A DNA stretch of 64,000 nt from assembly GCA_003989065.1 (NCBI GenBank), contig RXIW01000001.1, positions 152,803 through 216,802 of the forward strand, given 5' to 3'. Source of the DNA: Candidatus Competibacteraceae bacterium (GTDB lineage Bacteria; Pseudomonadota; Gammaproteobacteria; Competibacterales; Competibacteraceae). Position numbers and translations under genes: made by a program. Shown here piece by piece: positions 10,225 to 18,921 of the stretch. The notes beneath the pieces are model-generated. The model was not told the origin of the DNA. It saw only the letters and a list, made by a program, of their open reading frames with translations, and made no database searches. Position 1 is the first letter of the stretch. Each line of letters starts with the position of its first letter.

Positions 10225-11184
10225 ATGCCTCAGACTCAGAACGCCACGCCTGATTTAGTAGCCGACATCGGCGGCACCAACGCCCGCTTCGCGCTCGTCG
10301 ACGCCACGGGGCGATTGCACGCCGAGCAGACTCTACCTTGCGCCGATTTTCCGGGGCCCAGCGCCGCCATCGCCGCTTATCTACGCCAAACGGCCGCATC
10401 CCGACCGCGCCGCGCCGCACTGGCGGTCGCCACCCCGATCAGCGGTGATCGGATCGAGTTCACCAACAACGCCTGGTCGTTCTCGACCGAGGCGGTGCGA
10501 CAGGAACTGGGACTGGAACGACTGGCCATCGTCAACGACTTCACCGCGCTGGCGCTGGCGCTGCCCCTGCTCGCTTCGGATGAGCGACGGGCGATCGGCC
10601 GAGGGACCGCCATGGCGGATGCCCCGATCGGCTTGATCGGCTCCGGCACGGGCCTGGGGGTCTCCGGCTTGATCCGGGCGGGCCAACAGTGGATTCCCCT
10701 GCAAACCGAAGGCGGTCACGTCACCTTTGCCGCCACCGACCAGCGGGAATGGGCCATCAGCCGGGTTCTGCAACGGCAGTTCGGCCATGCTTCCCTGGAA
10801 CGACTGCTGTCCGGGCCTGGTCTGGTCAATCTCTATCACGCCCTGGCCGAGGTGGAAGGCTGGACGGCCGAGAGTCTGACGCCCGCCGACATCACCGCGC
10901 GGGGTTTGACCGGCGCCTGTCCGCACTGCCGTGCGGTGCTGGATCTGTTCTGCGGAGCGCTAGGCACGGCAGCGGGCAACCTGGCGATCACCCTGGGCGC
11001 GCGCGGCGGCGTCTATATCGGCGGCGGCATCGTGCCCCGTTTGGGGGATTTCTTCGATCGCTCGGATTTCCGCAGCCGGTTCGAGACCAAGGGTCGCTTC
11101 AGCACTTACCTGGCGACCATTCCCACCTGGGTGATCACCGCCGCCAATCCGGCTTTACGCGGCGCGGCGGTCGCGCTGGGGTAA
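10225..11184 (+). CDS. glk: Glucokinase
   Basis: This cytosolic enzyme phosphorylates glucose to glucose-6-phosphate. From the ATG at 10225 it is 319 aa, the usual size of the proteobacterial Glk family. VADIGGTNARFALVD is the N-terminal phosphate loop, NNAWSF and NDFTALALALP line the sugar site, IGSGTGLGVS and EGGHVTFA follow, and GGVYIGGGIVPR is the C-terminal nucleotide segment. An in-frame TTG at 10207 is an alternative start. It ends 5 bp from the convergent phhB. A route from glycogen glucose back to glycolysis fits the glgB found later in the window. Confidence 0.94.
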   Translation: MPQTQNATPDLVADIGGTNARFALVDATGRLHAEQTLPCADFPGPSAAIAAYLRQTAASRPRRAALAVATPISGDRIEFTNNAWSFSTEAVRQELGLERLAIVNDFTALALALPLLASDERRAIGRGTAMADAPIGLIGSGTGLGVSGLIRAGQQWIPLQTEGGHVTFAATDQREWAISRVLQRQFGHASLERLLSGPGLVNLYHALAEVEGWTAESLTPADITARGLTGACPHCRAVLDLFCGALGTAAGNLAITLGARGGVYIGGGIVPRLGDFFDRSDFRSRFETKGRFSTYLATIPTWVITAANPALRGAAVALG

Positions 11185-11189
11185 CCCGC

Positions 11190-11537
11190 TCAAGCCGCCG
11201 AGTATTCATCCCGATACAGCTCGTTGACCTTGGCGGCCATGATGAAATCGTTCTCGTGCAGACCACCGATCTTGTGGGTATAGAACAGCACGTTGGCATA
11301 GCCCCAGCCGAAGGCGATATCGGGATGATGGCCTTCGGCCTCGGCTAGGTCGCCCACCCGGTTGACGAAGGCTAGGGCAGCCCCGAAGGTCTTGAACGAG
11401 AAGCGCCGCTCCAAACGGGTCGCATTCTCCAGCAATTGCCAATCGTGCGCCTGCGGCAGCAAGGCTTCGGCTTCGCTCGACGCGAGGGCTGGAATGCCAC
11501 CTTGACAAGGCGTACAGGTCTTCTGTGACAGGCTCAT
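11190..11537 (-). CDS. phhB: Pterin-4-alpha-carbinolamine dehydratase
   Basis: This small enzyme (115 aa) dehydrates 4a-hydroxytetrahydropterin, recycling the cofactor of aromatic hydroxylases. The family signature is EGHHPDIAFGWGYANVLFYTHKIGGLHENDF, carrying the adjacent catalytic histidines followed by a conserved Asp. The N-terminal segment has a CTPC pair common to the bacterial form. GAGGTAC precedes the ATG. phhA (phenylalanine hydroxylase), the usual partner, is not in the window. Confidence 0.93.
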   Translation of the reverse strand: MSLSQKTCTPCQGGIPALASSEAEALLPQAHDWQLLENATRLERRFSFKTFGAALAFVNRVGDLAEAEGHHPDIAFGWGYANVLFYTHKIGGLHENDFIMAAKVNELYRDEYSAA

Positions 11538-11689
11538 CTTGTACCTCGTTGATCGAAAAACTCGATTGCGGTTGTCTTTCTCGTTTCGATCCTAGAAATT
11601 TTAGCTCGCCCCCACCGGAAAATTCCGCAGCCACAAGCCGCTTCATCTTATACTTACCCGCCAGCCATTGATTCAATAGGGTAATTTGC

Positions 11690-12283
11690 ATGCGACACGT
11701 TTTGCCTCTCATCCTGGGTACGCTATTGGTCGCCGGCACTGCCTCCGCTCGCCAGCAACCGACCACCGCTCAGCCAAGCATTCCACCGGACGTGCAAGAA
11801 TCCCGTGCCGCCGCACAGACATTCAGCGCCACCCTGAAGGAAGCCTTGCAGCAGGCGATCCAGAACGGCGGTCCAGTCAACGGTATCGAGGTGTGCCACG
11901 TCAAGGCGGCGGAAATCGCCACCGACCTGTCCCAGAAACTCGGTTTGCTGGTCGGCCGCACCAGTCTCAAAATCCGCAATCCCGAGAATGCGCCGGACAA
12001 CTGGGAACTGGCCGTGCTCAAGCAATTCGAGGCGCGCAAAGCACAAGGCGAACCCAACGACAGCTTGGAGTTCTTCGCCGTCATCGACGACGACCAAGGC
12101 CAGAAAACCTTCCGCTACATGAAAGCCATCCCGACCGCTTCGTTATGCCTCGCCTGCCACGGCGAGCACATCAGCCCCGAAGTGGACGCCAAGCTGAAAG
12201 AGCTGTATCCCAAGGACACCGCCCGCGGTTACAAGGAAGGCGACTTGCGCGGCGCATTCACCATCGCCAAACCATTGCCCTAG
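11690..12283 (+). CDS. Periplasmic DUF3365 (Tll0287-like) haem-binding protein
   Basis: 197 aa with a Sec signal peptide (cleavage likely after the Ala-Ser-Ala near residue 20). The C-terminal half carries one c-type haem motif, CLACH, in ASLCLACHGEHISPEV. The upstream region (GIEVCHVKAAEIATDLSQKL ... VGRTSLKIRNPENAPDNWE) is typical of the DUF3365 family, which resembles PAS-like periplasmic sensor domains. It is likely exported and haem-loaded; its function as electron carrier or sensor is unknown. It has its own upstream gap and is followed 8 bp later by a Nudix gene. Confidence 0.8.
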   Translation: MRHVLPLILGTLLVAGTASARQQPTTAQPSIPPDVQESRAAAQTFSATLKEALQQAIQNGGPVNGIEVCHVKAAEIATDLSQKLGLLVGRTSLKIRNPENAPDNWELAVLKQFEARKAQGEPNDSLEFFAVIDDDQGQKTFRYMKAIPTASLCLACHGEHISPEVDAKLKELYPKDTARGYKEGDLRGAFTIAKPLP

Positions 12284-12291
12284 GGGGTCGC

Positions 12292-12738
12292 ATGGACATC
12301 TGGTCACCGCATCTGACCGTCGCCGCCATCGTCGAGGACGCTGGACGCTTTCTGCTGGTGGAGGAATACGCTGGCGGCGAGGAACTGGTCTACAACCAAC
12401 CAGCCGGTCATCTGGACCCGCACGAAACCCTGGCTGCGGCGGCCATCCGGGAAACCCTGGAAGAAACCGCCTGGGAAATCGAGGTCCATGCCATCGTCGG
12501 CATCTATTACTGGACCCACCCCAAGGGCCACACCTTCGTTCGAACCTGTTTCGCTGCCAAGGCCCTGCGCCATCACGCCGGTCAAGCGCTGGACGAGGGC
12601 ATCCAGCGGGCGGTCTGGTTGACTCGGGACGAAATCGCCGCGCTGGGACCGAAGTTGCGCAGCCCGATGGTCTTGCGGTGCATCGACGACTATCTGGCGG
12701 GCCAGCGCCATTCGCTGGACCTGTTCAACTATCTCTGA
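12292..12738 (+). CDS. nudJ: Nudix hydrolase, NudJ-like
   Basis: 148 aa Nudix protein that hydrolyses nucleoside di- or triphosphates; NudJ also acts on HMP-PP. The Nudix box begins GHLDPHETLAAAAIRETLEE. The Gly that usually follows two residues later is replaced (ETAWEI), as in several NudJ relatives. The first strand, MDIWSPHLTVAAIVED, is NudJ-like. A GGGGG ribosome binding site precedes the ATG. In many gammaproteobacteria nudJ is next to mnmA-hflD; here those genes lie 8 kb away, so the symbol is a homology guess. Confidence 0.78.
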   Translation: MDIWSPHLTVAAIVEDAGRFLLVEEYAGGEELVYNQPAGHLDPHETLAAAAIRETLEETAWEIEVHAIVGIYYWTHPKGHTFVRTCFAAKALRHHAGQALDEGIQRAVWLTRDEIAALGPKLRSPMVLRCIDDYLAGQRHSLDLFNYL

Positions 12739-12813
12739 ACTCGGATTGACCGATCCGTTCCGCAGCGGGCTGGAGACGCCGACTCCCTTCAGCCCAGCCC
12801 ACGACGGAACCGC

Positions 12814-13548
12814 CTAGCCGCCCAGATAGGCTTCCTTGACCCGAGGATCGCCCAGCAGTTCGCGGCCGGTGCCCGACAGGGTGATGTTGCCGGTTTCCAG
12901 CACGTAGGCGCGCGATGCGATCCGCAATGCCCGGTTGGCGTTCTGCTCGACCAGCAGCACGGTGGTTCCGGAACGGTTGATGTCTTCGACCACCCGGAAG
13001 ATTTCCTGCACCAGCCGGGGCGACAACCCCATGGAGGGCTCGTCCAGCAACAGCAGACGACCGCGGCTCATCAATGCCCGACCGACCGCCAGCATCTGCT
13101 GCTCGCCGCCGGACAGGGTGCCGCCCAACTGGTGCTGGCGCTCCAGCAAGCGCGGAAAGATGGCGAAGACCCGGTCGTAGTCGGCCGCGATCTCGCCCTT
13201 GTCGGCTCGTTGCCAAGTCGCCAGCCGCAGGTTTTCCTGCACCGTCAGATTGCCGAAGATGCCCCGACCCTCCGGCACATGGGCAATACCCAGGCCGACG
13301 ATGCGGTGCGCCGATATCCGCTTCAGGCTCTGGCCCTCGAACACCACGGAGCCGCCATAGGGCATCAGCCCGGAAATCGCCCGCAAGATCGAGGTCTTGC
13401 CAGCGCCGTTGGCCCCGATCAAGGTGACGATCTCCCCTTTCAGGACGGTGAAGGAAACCCCATGCAGCGCCCGGATGCCGTCGTAATGCACCTCCAGATC
13501 GCGGACCTCCAGCTGGATATCCTCGATGCCTGCCATGCTCGCACTCAT
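12814..13548 (-). CDS. livF: Branched-chain amino acid ABC transporter ATP-binding protein LivF
   Basis: One of two cytoplasmic ATPases of the Leu/Ile/Val importer. 244 aa. Walker A is GANGAGKTS near residue 40, the Q-loop region precedes IAHVPEGRGIFGNLTVQENL (a LivF hallmark), the signature is LSGGEQQMLAVGRAL, and Walker B is LLLLDEPSMGL. The ATG at 13548 overlaps the livG stop by 4 bp, which decides the start. It is the last gene of the livJ-H-M-G-F operon. Confidence 0.95.
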   Translation of the reverse strand: MSASMAGIEDIQLEVRDLEVHYDGIRALHGVSFTVLKGEIVTLIGANGAGKTSILRAISGLMPYGGSVVFEGQSLKRISAHRIVGLGIAHVPEGRGIFGNLTVQENLRLATWQRADKGEIAADYDRVFAIFPRLLERQHQLGGTLSGGEQQMLAVGRALMSRGRLLLLDEPSMGLSPRLVQEIFRVVEDINRSGTTVLLVEQNANRALRIASRAYVLETGNITLSGTGRELLGDPRVKEAYLGG

Positions 13549-14315
13549 CCGATCGACCCCTCGCCCAGATAGGCTTCCAACACCTTGGGATCGTTCTGGA
13601 TCACCGTCGGCGGCCCTTCGGACAGGGTCTGACCGAAATCCAGCACCATGATGCGTTCGCAGATCCCCATCACCAACTTCATCTGATGTTCGATCAGCAG
13701 AATCGTCAGCTTGAATTCCTGCCGGATCCACTGGATGAATTCCATCAGCTGATCGATCTCGTTCGGATTCATGCCGGCTGCCGGTTCGTCCAGCAGCAGC
13801 AGTTCCGGATCGATGGCCAGCGCCCGGGCGATCTCCAGCCGCCGCTGCGAACCGTAGGGCAGGTTCTTGGCAGTCTCGCCCGCCAGATGCTCCAGCTTGA
13901 AGATACTGAGCAGCCGGTGCGAGTTGTCGATGATGCGCTGCTCTTCCCGCCGGTAACGACCGATATGCAGCAACGCTTCCAGCGGGCTGTAATGGACTTG
14001 GGCATAGTGGGCGATGCGTACATTGTCCAGCACCGACAAATCCCGGAACAGCCGAATGTTCTGGAAGGTGCGGCCGACTCGCAGAGCCGTGATCTGATGC
14101 GGCGTCTTGCCGACCAGCTCGACATCGCGCAGGCGGATGCTGCCCTCGCTGGCCCGATAGACCCCGGTGATCAGGTTGAAGATGGTGGTCTTGCCGGCTC
14201 CGTTGGGACCGATGATCCCCATCAGTTCCCCGGACTGCAGCTGCAGGTTGAAATCGGCGACCGCGCAGAGACCGCCGAAGTAATGCTTGACCTTAGTGGC
14301 CGTGAGGAGCGTCAT
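13545..14315 (-). CDS. livG: Branched-chain amino acid ABC transporter ATP-binding protein LivG
   Basis: The second ATPase of the importer, 256 aa. Walker A is [28 protein letters not shown] is typical of LivG, the ABC signature is the degenerate [15 protein letters not shown] that is normal for LivG, and Walker B is [11 protein letters not shown] followed by the LivG-specific NPNE. The start at 14315 gives the family N-terminus and overlaps the end of livM by 23 bp, so translation is probably coupled. Confidence 0.95.
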   Translation of the reverse strand: MTLLTATKVKHYFGGLCAVADFNLQLQSGELMGIIGPNGAGKTTIFNLITGVYRASEGSIRLRDVELVGKTPHQITALRVGRTFQNIRLFRDLSVLDNVRIAHYAQVHYSPLEALLHIGRYRREEQRIIDNSHRLLSIFKLEHLAGETAKNLPYGSQRRLEIARALAIDPELLLLDEPAAGMNPNEIDQLMEFIQWIRQEFKLTILLIEHQMKLVMGICERIMVLDFGQTLSEGPPTVIQNDPKVLEAYLGEGSIG

Positions 14316-15396
14316 GGCTTCCTCCGTGGGCAACGTGCCGGTGATGGGCGTCCAGATCGCGCTTGGGCACGAACCAGCGGAACTCCCGCAGCCCCATGAT
14401 CCCGCGCGGCCAGTACAGCATGACCAGCACCAGGGCCAGCGGCATGATGACCATGCGCCAGACCCCAAGATGACGGATGAAATACTGGTTCAGCGGATCG
14501 AAGATCACATCCGGCAGCCAGGACACCAGCGCCGCGAAATTGGACGGACGCAAGACCTCCAGCAGCACCGTATACAGCACGGCCCCCAGGATGGAGCCGC
14601 TGATCGAGGCGATGCCGCCCAGATAGACCATGATCAGGACATCGGTGGTCTTGATGATGTCGAACACCCGGGGACTGATGAACTGCAGCAGGTGGGCGAA
14701 CAAGGCCCCGGCCACCCCGGCGAAGAACGACGACACCATGAAGGCCAGGAATTTCACCCGGCGGGTGTTGACGCTCATCAGATCGCTGGCAATCTCGTCT
14801 TCGCGGATCGACAACACTCCGCGGCCGTATTTGGAATAGACGAAATTACGCACCACCCAGATCGTCGCCACGGTCCAGAAGAACACCCAGGGTAAGGTAG
14901 TCAGCTTCTTGATCCCCGGAATGCCGCGCGGACCGCCGATGTAATCGATGTTCTCGATCACCGACTTGACGATCATCAGAAAAGCCAGGGTGATGATGGC
15001 CAGGTAATCGCCGCGGACCTTGAATGACGGGATCGCCACGATCAGCCCCAGCAGCGCCGCCATCAGCCCGCCGGCCAGCACCGCCAGCGGAAACAGGCCC
15101 GGATAGTCGGCGATGGGCAACACCTTTTGCGTCAGCAAGGCCGCGGTGTAGGCCCCGACCGCCATGAACCCGGCATGGGCCAGGGAAAATTCGCCCATGT
15201 AGCCATTCACCAGATTCAGGCTGACCGTCAGGATGATGTTGATGCCGACGTACATCATCACCAACTGCACGTATTTGTTCAGCAGATTGTATTCCGGGAT
15301 GGCGAAGGCCAGGCCAAACCCGATCAGCAGCAACGCCGGCAGAATCCAGCGTTGCGCCATCAACCATTCCCAGCCCGGATTGCGCATCGTATTCAT
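14293..15396 (-). CDS. livM: Branched-chain amino acid ABC transporter permease LivM
   Basis: An inner-membrane permease of 367 aa with about nine or ten hydrophobic segments. The signature NGYMGEFSLAHAGFMAVGAYTAALL matches the EAA-like and substrate-path region of LivM. The C-terminal tail after the last membrane segment is His-rich, with nine His among the last 20 residues, which is unusual. The start at 15396 overlaps the livH stop by 4 bp. Confidence 0.94.
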   Translation of the reverse strand: MNTMRNPGWEWLMAQRWILPALLLIGFGLAFAIPEYNLLNKYVQLVMMYVGINIILTVSLNLVNGYMGEFSLAHAGFMAVGAYTAALLTQKVLPIADYPGLFPLAVLAGGLMAALLGLIVAIPSFKVRGDYLAIITLAFLMIVKSVIENIDYIGGPRGIPGIKKLTTLPWVFFWTVATIWVVRNFVYSKYGRGVLSIREDEIASDLMSVNTRRVKFLAFMVSSFFAGVAGALFAHLLQFISPRVFDIIKTTDVLIMVYLGGIASISGSILGAVLYTVLLEVLRPSNFAALVSWLPDVIFDPLNQYFIRHLGVWRMVIMPLALVLVMLYWPRGIMGLREFRWFVPKRDLDAHHRHVAHGGSHDAPHGH

Positions 15397-16301
15397 ACTT
15401 TTTGCGTCCGTGGCTGGCCCAGGATGCCGTACGGCCGAATGACGATCAGCAGCATCAGCAGGGTGAAGGCGACGAAATCGCGATAGGTGGAGGGGAAGAA
15501 TGCGGCGACCATGATCTCCACCCCGCCCAAAATGAAGGCTCCGATCATCGCTCCGCGGATATTGCCGATACCGCCCACCACGGCGGAAATGAAGGCTTTC
15601 CACCCCACCATGATGCCCATGTAGGGATCGATGACCGGATAGGCCAAGCCATACATCGTCCCCGCCGCCCCCGCCAACCCGGCGCCGATGGCGAAGGTGA
15701 CCGAGATGATCAGATCCAGCGGCACCCCCATCAGCGGTACGTAGGTCTTGTCCCAGGAAATCGCTCGCATCGCGATGCCCACCGGGGTGCGATAGACCAC
15801 GTAATCCAGTACGAACATCAGCCCCAGCGACAACAGGATGATGATGATCTGCAGGGAAGAGATCGACACACCGCCCATGTTCCAGGTGGCGTTGGCCAGC
15901 AGGGCGGGAATGTTCTTGGGATAAGGCGCCAGCGCCAGGGTGAAGTTTTCCAGGAAGATGCCCACGCCCAGCGCCGTGATGATGGCCGAGACCCGGGGCG
16001 CGTTCCGCAGCGGCTTGTAGGCCAGGCGCTCGATCATCACGCCCACCAGCGCCGCGCCCAGCATGGTCAGCAGCAGGGTGGGGACAAAGGGCAGGCCGAG
16101 ATAGACGGCGGCCAGAAAACAGAAGAAAGCGCCCACCATGAACACGTCGCCATGGGCGAAGTTGATCATGGTCAGAATGCCGTAGACCATGGTGTAACCC
16201 AAGGCAATGAGCGCATAGATGCTACCCAATTGCAGGGCGTTCAGGGTCTGTTGCAGCCAGTAGATGATGCCTTCGCTCAAGATCGTGACTCGCGCTACCA
16301 C
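15393..16301 (-). CDS. livH: Branched-chain amino acid ABC transporter permease LivH
   Basis: The partner permease, 302 aa, with LGSIYALIALGYTMVYGIL, INFAHGDVFMVGAF and the C-terminal WKAFISAVVGGIGNIRGAMIGAF, all characteristic LivH segments. The best start is a GTG at 16301, or a nearby TTG; no ATG occurs before the first membrane helix and no clear ribosome binding site is visible, which fits translation after a processed or attenuated upstream transcript. It follows livJ across a hairpin. Confidence 0.93.
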   Translation of the reverse strand: MVARVTILSEGIIYWLQQTLNALQLGSIYALIALGYTMVYGILTMINFAHGDVFMVGAFFCFLAAVYLGLPFVPTLLLTMLGAALVGVMIERLAYKPLRNAPRVSAIITALGVGIFLENFTLALAPYPKNIPALLANATWNMGGVSISSLQIIIILLSLGLMFVLDYVVYRTPVGIAMRAISWDKTYVPLMGVPLDLIISVTFAIGAGLAGAAGTMYGLAYPVIDPYMGIMVGWKAFISAVVGGIGNIRGAMIGAFILGGVEIMVAAFFPSTYRDFVAFTLLMLLIVIRPYGILGQPRTQKV

Positions 16302-16305
16302 CGTT

Positions 16306-16337
16306 GCAAGAAGAAGGGCGGCCCAGCGGACCGCCCT
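16306..16337 (-). terminator. Attenuating hairpin between livJ and livHMGF
   Basis: On the reverse strand AGGGCGG/CCGCCCT forms a 7-bp stem followed by the pyrimidine run TTCTTCTT. It sits 36 bp after the livJ stop and just before the livH start. Such partial terminators let the binding protein be made in excess over the membrane components. Confidence 0.55.
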
Positions 16338-16372
16338 CGCCTGACGTCAGGCCGACACCAAATCCCGCTGCT

Positions 16373-17533
16373 TCAGGGCTTGGCGTTGGTGAAGTAGGTG
16401 AACTTGCCGTCCTTGATTTCCAGGATCACGGCGCTCTTGATCGGATCGCGCGAATCGGCCTTGAACTTCATGTCGCCGGTCACACCCTTATAGTCGGGCA
16501 GCGTGGACAGGGAAACGCGGACGGCTTCGCGATCGACCTTACCGGCGCTCTTGATCGCACCGAACAAGAGACCGAAAGCATCGTAGGTCAGGGCGGCCAC
16601 GTCGTCCGGCTTGGCGCCATAGGCTTTCTCATAATCGGCGATGAATTTCTTGGCGACCGGGGCAGCATTGTCGGCGGCGTAGTGGGTGCTGAAGTAGTAA
16701 CCGTTCAGGTCGGCCCCGCCCAGGGTCAACAGTTCAGGACTGCCCCAGGAATCGCTGCCGATGAAGGGCACCGTGATGCCCAGACGCTTGGCCTGCTGCA
16801 CCTGCAACGGCACTTCGTTGTAGTAGTTGGGCAGGAAGATCACGTCCGGCTTGGCGTCCTTGATCTTGGTCAGCTGCGCCGAGAAATCCTTGTCGTTGGT
16901 GGTGTAGGTCTCGAACGCGACGATCTTGCCACCCAGCTTTTCGTAATTGGTCTTGAAGACTTCGGCGATACCCTTGTTGTAGTCGGACGCCACATCGTAG
17001 AGCACCGCCGCCTTCTTGGCCTTCAGGGTCTGATAGGCGAATTTGGCCAGCACTCCGCCCTGGAATGGGTCGATGAAACAGGCGCGGAACACATAGTCCT
17101 TGGGCTTGCCGGTCTTCTCGTCCATGGTGGTCTTGGGATTGGTGGACCAGGGCGTGATCAACACCGTCTTTTCGCTCTCGGCGATTTCCGAGGCAGGAAT
17201 GGCGTAGCGACTGGCGTTGGGACCGACGATGGCGACCACTTCATCCTGGGTGATCAGTTTCTGGGCGGCGGCGGCCGACTGATCGGCCTTGCCAGCGTTG
17301 TCTTCCACAACCAATTCGACCTTCATCTTTTCCTTGCCGACCTGCAGACCACCGGCGGCGTTGACTTCCTTGACGGCCAGTTCGGCTGCGTTCCGGCAGG
17401 ACGCGCCGACCGCGGGCATGTCGCCCGTCAATTCGGCAATGACGCCCAACTTGATGGTTTTCTCGGCGGACCAGGCGGTTGCGCCAAAGGAGATCAGCAT
17501 CGAAACCAATAGTAAGGACAGGACTTTTCTCAT
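16373..17533 (-). CDS. livJ: Branched-chain amino acid ABC transporter periplasmic binding protein
   Basis: 386 aa. A Sec signal peptide ends at about residue 22 (Ala-Trp-Ser-Ala before EKTIKLGVIAELTG). The mature part is the type I periplasmic binding fold: GVIAELTGDMPAVGASCRNAAELAVKEVN at the N-terminus, AIVGPNASRYAIPASEIAE in the first lobe, and YYFSTHYAADNAAP followed by DDVAALTYDAFGLLF at the C-terminal side. It captures branched-chain amino acids in the periplasm and docks on LivH/LivM. It leads the operon and its promoter region contains a palindrome. Confidence 0.95.
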   Translation of the reverse strand: MRKVLSLLLVSMLISFGATAWSAEKTIKLGVIAELTGDMPAVGASCRNAAELAVKEVNAAGGLQVGKEKMKVELVVEDNAGKADQSAAAAQKLITQDEVVAIVGPNASRYAIPASEIAESEKTVLITPWSTNPKTTMDEKTGKPKDYVFRACFIDPFQGGVLAKFAYQTLKAKKAAVLYDVASDYNKGIAEVFKTNYEKLGGKIVAFETYTTNDKDFSAQLTKIKDAKPDVIFLPNYYNEVPLQVQQAKRLGITVPFIGSDSWGSPELLTLGGADLNGYYFSTHYAADNAAPVAKKFIADYEKAYGAKPDDVAALTYDAFGLLFGAIKSAGKVDREAVRVSLSTLPDYKGVTGDMKFKADSRDPIKSAVILEIKDGKFTYFTNAKP

Positions 17534-17563
17534 AAGGTCTTGCTCTCCCAGAAGCGGATGGAT

Positions 17564-17577
17564 GCCGGAAATCCGGC
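17564..17577. promoter_or_regulatory. 14-bp palindrome upstream of livJ
   Basis: GCCGGAAATCCGGC is a near-perfect inverted repeat (GCCGGA/TCCGGC arms with a 2-nt centre) 31 bp before the livJ ATG. A TAAAAT on the reverse strand lies just upstream of it, so the palindrome could be an operator in the early transcribed region or an RNA hairpin in the leader. No regulator gene is adjacent. Confidence 0.35.
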
Positions 17578-17691
17578 TATTTTACTCGATTGCAGGGTAA
17601 ACGCAGCGCTTGGCGAAGCGGCGTCATGATCATGAGCGATACACTGCCCACAGAGATTATAGCGTTGCCGCCACTATTTGCGTGGCGATGT

Positions 17692-18741
17692 TCACAGCGA
17701 TCCCTTCGCTTCCCAGGAGGGCGCAATGATCTGCTCGGAACGCTTGCGACAAACCTCTTCCAATTCCTTGAGCAGAGTCTCCATTTCGATCAGTTTCTCC
17801 AGAATGGAGCGGATATCCCGCAGCGTGAAAATCACATCCACGTCCATTTCCAGATACTTTTCCCGTTCATTGCGCTCGGCCTGTTCGATAGCGGCCTGGA
17901 TGCTTTCCGCCTTGTCCGCGTCGGTGCCCAGCAGTCGAATGTACACGCGGAGCTTCTGTTGCTGTTGCGCCAACCAGCTGCTGTACATGTACAGCAGTTC
18001 ATAGCCATCCTCGATAGAATAGGCTTTGTAGCGAAACTTGAGCTTCAGATCATCGAAAGTATTATTTCTAAAGGCTTTCCCTTCCTTCCAATCGGTAATC
18101 GTGTGCTTGAATTCGACCGGCAGGAAGTCGACGCCGGCCTGGATGCGATTCTTGATGAATTCCAGCTCCTGCATTTCCTTTTCGACCAGATCGGCGCCCA
18201 CCCGCACTTGTTGATGGATAGCCTCGGTGCGGGTATAGGTCTTCTTGGCGGGCTGTGCCGGAACCGCGGCCGCCAGCCGGCTGCCATCCCGCTCCGCTTC
18301 GATCCATTCGGAAATCGCATCTTCGATCGCACGGATCCGCGCCCCGGCCTCCTCCGCTTCGCGCCGCTCCTCGGTCGCGCGCTTCAGCTGCACCCGGTCC
18401 GCTTCGGCCTGCTCGGCCGCCGCCCATTCGGCGATGGCCTGCTCGACGGCTGCCCGATCCCGCGCCACGCGTTCGGCCGCCGCTTTCTCCGCTGTCGCAC
18501 GCCGTTCCGCCAGCCGCGCCGCCGCTGCGCGGGCGGTGGCCGCCTTTTCCGCCACCGCCTTCTCCGCCGCCGCCTTCTCCGCCGCCGCCTTCTCCGCCGC
18601 CGCCCGCCTCATCGCCTGCAACTGCTTTTCGAGCCGCTGCTTGCGTTCCGTCACCAAACGCACGGCCAGCCAGCCAGCCACCGCGAGGATCGCCACTACC
18701 CCCAACAACACGATCACGCCTGTCGAGTGCCAAGTACCCAT
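17692..18741 (-). CDS. Membrane-anchored Ala/Glu-rich coiled-coil protein, unknown function
   Basis: 349 aa. One N-terminal membrane segment (VIVLLGVVAILAVAGWLAV, about residues 8-27) is followed by a basic stretch and a long helical region (about 35-165) rich in Ala, Glu, Lys and Arg, with the pentad AAEKA repeated. The C-terminal 180 residues are non-repetitive, mostly helical, with DWKEGKAFRNNTFDDLK and KLRVYIRLLG. It resembles a single-pass protein with a cytoplasmic stalk. I do not recognise the C-terminal domain. The ATG at 18741 has an AGGGCGG ribosome binding site. It stands alone between livJ and rdgC. Confidence 0.75.
   Translation of the reverse strand: MGTWHSTGVIVLLGVVAILAVAGWLAVRLVTERKQRLEKQLQAMRRAAAEKAAAEKAAAEKAVAEKAATARAAAARLAERRATAEKAAAERVARDRAAVEQAIAEWAAAEQAEADRVQLKRATEERREAEEAGARIRAIEDAISEWIEAERDGSRLAAAVPAQPAKKTYTRTEAIHQQVRVGADLVEKEMQELEFIKNRIQAGVDFLPVEFKHTITDWKEGKAFRNNTFDDLKLKFRYKAYSIEDGYELLYMYSSWLAQQQQKLRVYIRLLGTDADKAESIQAAIEQAERNEREKYLEMDVDVIFTLRDIRSILEKLIEMETLLKELEEVCRKRSEQIIAPSWEAKGSL
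18557..18601. repeat. Three perfect 15-bp tandem repeats in the coiled-coil gene
   Basis: The unit GCCTTCTCCGCCGCC occurs three times head to tail, coding on the reverse strand for repeated AAEKA-type pentads. Imperfect copies continue on both sides. A whole number of codons per unit means copy number could change without breaking the frame. Confidence 0.85.
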
Positions 18742-18921
18742 GAACCGCCCTTTCGAACCGCCGAAACGCCTTAACCCTTGAATCGCACTATTACGAGCTT
18801 AGCAATTAAATCGCCACTTAATTATTCAGCAAGAGATTTGACCAGCGTCAGCACGCGCCAGACAGGGGCGAAATCGCCGCGCCGGGCCATGAATGCCAAG
18901 GCAGCCTGGCTACTAAAACGC

